Made by a program: the position numbers and the translations under genes. Below, piece by piece: positions 62,481 to 64,000 of a stretch of DNA of 64,000 bases. The DNA is from Acinetobacter sp. SFB (lineage in GTDB: Bacteria; Pseudomonadota; Gammaproteobacteria; Pseudomonadales; Moraxellaceae), in the NCBI RefSeq assembly GCF_001647545.1, contig NZ_LSZH01000014.1:1-64000 (forward strand). The letters are read 5' to 3'. The notes beneath the pieces were generated by a model. That model worked only from the letters and a program-made list of their open reading frames with translations, searched no databases and had not been told where the DNA came from. The first letter of the stretch is position 1, and each line of letters starts with the position of its first letter.

Positions 62481-63353
62481 TTATTGAGTTTCAATTTCGC
62501 GGATGCGAATTAGACCTTCTTGAGTGGTACTGCACACCAGCTCACCGTTTTGCCACATGCGACCGAAATTCAGGCCACGCGAACTCGCACTTACCGTAGC
62601 ATCCATGTCGTATAGCATCCATTCATCGACACGGAATGGCTTATGGAAATACATGGCATGGTCAATACTGGCACATTGCAAACTTGGCGATAAATAACTT
62701 AAACCGTGCGGACGGAGCGCTGTGGTCATTAAAGTATAGTCTGAATAAAATGCAGCAATGGCCTGATGTAAAGAAAGCTCGTCAATTTCTGGCGCGATTT
62801 TATCATGCGTGCGTAAATAGTGCGCATAAGATGGCGCTTCAGGTTGCGGTTGAAATGGATTGCTTGGATCAATCGGACGGATATCAATATGGCGATCGCG
62901 CATAAAGCTGGCACGCACATTTTCCGGCACAAATTCCACAAACATTTTTTTCAGTTCAGCTTCTGATTTCACCTGTTCTGGCGCCGGATATTCAGGTTCA
63001 CTAATCTGGTAATTTAATCCCTCTTCTGGATAAGCAAAAGAAATCATCGCGGTAAAAATGGTACGACCATGTTGAATGGCATTAACCTGGCGACTGACAA
63101 AGCTTTTCCCATCCCGCAAACGGTCAACCTGATACAGAATAGGTGCGTTGATATCACCACCATACAAGAAATAGGCATGTAATGAATGTGCAGGACGGTC
63201 TGTGGTATACGAAGCGGCACGTAATGCCTGCCCTAACACCTGACCACCGAAGACACGTTTTCCCACCAAGTTGCGGCTGATGCCTCGGTAGATATTTTCT
63301 TCAATTTTTTCAAGGCTAAGTAATTCAACCAGTTCTTGGGTTAACGCATTCAT
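62481..63353 (-). CDS. tesB: acyl-CoA thioesterase II
   Basis: 290-residue double-hotdog thioesterase that frees fatty acids from CoA. ISRNLVGKRVFGGQVLGQALRA near the start and the second-hotdog active-site region SIDHAMYFHKPFRVDEWMLYD near 230-250 (Asp and His) are intact; the middle motif RVNAIQHGRTIFTAM is also present as RQVNAIQHG. Length equals E. coli TesB. It diverges from plsB, both acting on acyl chains; a palindrome lies between them. Confidence 0.94.
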   Translation of the reverse strand: MNALTQELVELLSLEKIEENIYRGISRNLVGKRVFGGQVLGQALRAASYTTDRPAHSLHAYFLYGGDINAPILYQVDRLRDGKSFVSRQVNAIQHGRTIFTAMISFAYPEEGLNYQISEPEYPAPEQVKSEAELKKMFVEFVPENVRASFMRDRHIDIRPIDPSNPFQPQPEAPSYAHYLRTHDKIAPEIDELSLHQAIAAFYSDYTLMTTALRPHGLSYLSPSLQCASIDHAMYFHKPFRVDEWMLYDMDATVSASSRGLNFGRMWQNGELVCSTTQEGLIRIREIETQ

Positions 63354-63465
63354 AAACGACCTATTTTGCTGGGGATACCTGAAATGTAGGCGAAAAATTT
63401 AAATCAATCAGATAAACTATTGCAGCTATTTTGCCATAAATCCAGACCAAAACCCTAGATTTAGA

Positions 63466-63481
63466 CTGACCGGTCTGTCAG
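63466..63481. promoter_or_regulatory. palindrome between tesB and plsB
   Basis: CTGAC-CGGTCT-GTCAG contains the eight-base palindrome GACCGGTC and resembles operators of TetR-family regulators. It is 113 bases from tesB and 165 bases from plsB, in the middle of the divergent region. The regulator is unknown. Confidence 0.4.
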
Positions 63482-63645
63482 ATTATTTTTGCTTAACAAT
63501 GGCTAAAAATACGATTTTTAACGATAAAATTTAACACTCGATATGCATTTTGTCAGAAAATGACATATTGTTTTAAATTACAATGATGCATAACAATTTC
63601 CCCCTCAGAAAATCTGTGGTTTCGGTCATTTAAGTAGGAGTGTAT

Positions 63646-64000
63646 ATGTCCAAGAGTGGCTTTGGTCAAATGTATCGTCAGCTTTCAAGTAAGCTGCTTG
63701 ACCTCGTGGTAACCCCACATGTTCTTGGTGAGGTTCCTACTGAACCGACAACTACAGAAGTAAATGCGGCAACAGAGCAACCGGTTACGCAGAAAATCAT
63801 CTGTTATGTGCTACAAAATTACTCGCGCAGCAATGCACTGATTGTCGATGGTGAAACACGACGACTCAAACTTCCTGCTGCCTTAGACCCATTAATGTTC
63901 GGGAATCACAAAGAAAAAGCATCGGTACTGTTCTTGCAGCATCACAATGAAAACAATTTACTAAATCCTCCGCCACATGCTTTTCCACCCCGTTTACTCC
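63646..64000 (+). CDS. plsB: glycerol-3-phosphate 1-O-acyltransferase (5' part)
   Basis: First 118 codons only; the gene continues past the window edge. The product begins MSKSGFGQMYRQLSSKLLDL, followed by ICYVLQNYSRSNALIVDGE, as in PlsB N-terminal regions. The full enzyme is about 800-900 residues, sits on the inner membrane and makes lysophosphatidate, the first step to all phospholipids. AGGAG lies five bases before the ATG. Confidence 0.9.
   Translation, partial: MSKSGFGQMYRQLSSKLLDLVVTPHVLGEVPTEPTTTEVNAATEQPVTQKIICYVLQNYSRSNALIVDGETRRLKLPAALDPLMFGNHKEKASVLFLQHHNENNLLNPPPHAFPPRLL

Overview
The window looks like a chromosomal segment of an Acinetobacter species (Moraxellaceae, Gammaproteobacteria). 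The evidence is an AlmA-type long-chain alkane monooxygenase, DUF6670 and DUF2789 proteins typical of the genus, moderately AT-rich intergenic DNA, and the standard proteobacterial S10-spc-alpha ribosomal block. There is no intact insertion sequence, prophage, CRISPR array or defence island. It is core genome with pockets of decaying genes.

Layout. 0-6.6 kb: DUF6670 protein, pssA, rlmJ, a 2OG-Fe(II) oxygenase, an unknown helical protein, three tandem DUF2789 paralogues, mdh. 6.7-13 kb: a secreted RNase T2-fold protein without catalytic histidines, a soluble lytic transglycosylase, then miaB-phoH-ybeY. 13-23.7 kb: TonB-like protein, unknown protein, DUF3108 protein, xpt, a split-zinc-ribbon/glycine-zipper protein, wrbA, yihY, a dead YddG-like exporter beside a live EamA exporter, an FAH-family hydrolase, a YcxB-like protein and a secreted two-domain SRPBCC protein. 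23.8-24.8 kb: three tRNA-Arg(ACG) and one tRNA-Ser(GCT); the first two Arg genes lie in a duplicated segment enclosing a decayed RibD_C/DHFR-like gene. 25-30.4 kb: rnr, prlC, yheV-like, a membrane-anchored coiled-coil protein. 30.4-39.7 kb: an EamA pseudogene, a fused TRAP permease, a rhombosortase, a lipoprotein, an unreported 37-codon membrane peptide, ygfX-sdhE, an LCAD-like acyl-CoA dehydrogenase and almA.

39.8-53.6 kb is the ribosomal superoperon on the minus strand, from rpsJ to rplQ, with secY and rpoA. A 17-bp-spaced promoter and a structured leader of about 165 nt precede rpsJ. 53.6-64 kb: a class I glutamine amidotransferase, a cystathionine beta-lyase-like enzyme, a HerA/YjgR-like ATPase, a shortened flavohaemoglobin and NsrR with a 31-bp perfect operator palindrome, ysxC/engB, two pseudogenes (PF10118 hydrolase under a perfect CRP-type dyad; VOC protein with lost start and one stop), a dicarboxylate symporter, tesB, and the start of plsB at the right edge.

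How the genes work together. Translation and export (ribosomal block, secY, miaB, ybeY, rlmJ, rnr, engB) dominate. Lipid metabolism is represented by pssA, plsB, tesB, acyl-CoA dehydrogenase and almA. A nitric-oxide response module is formed by NsrR and the globin. The most unusual items are the globin with a vestigial reductase domain under an NsrR-type operator, the RNase T2 pseudoenzyme, the DUF2789 triplet, the split zinc ribbon, the TRAP permease with no substrate-binding partner, and the number of gene remnants. No complete new multi-gene system can be asserted from sequence alone.
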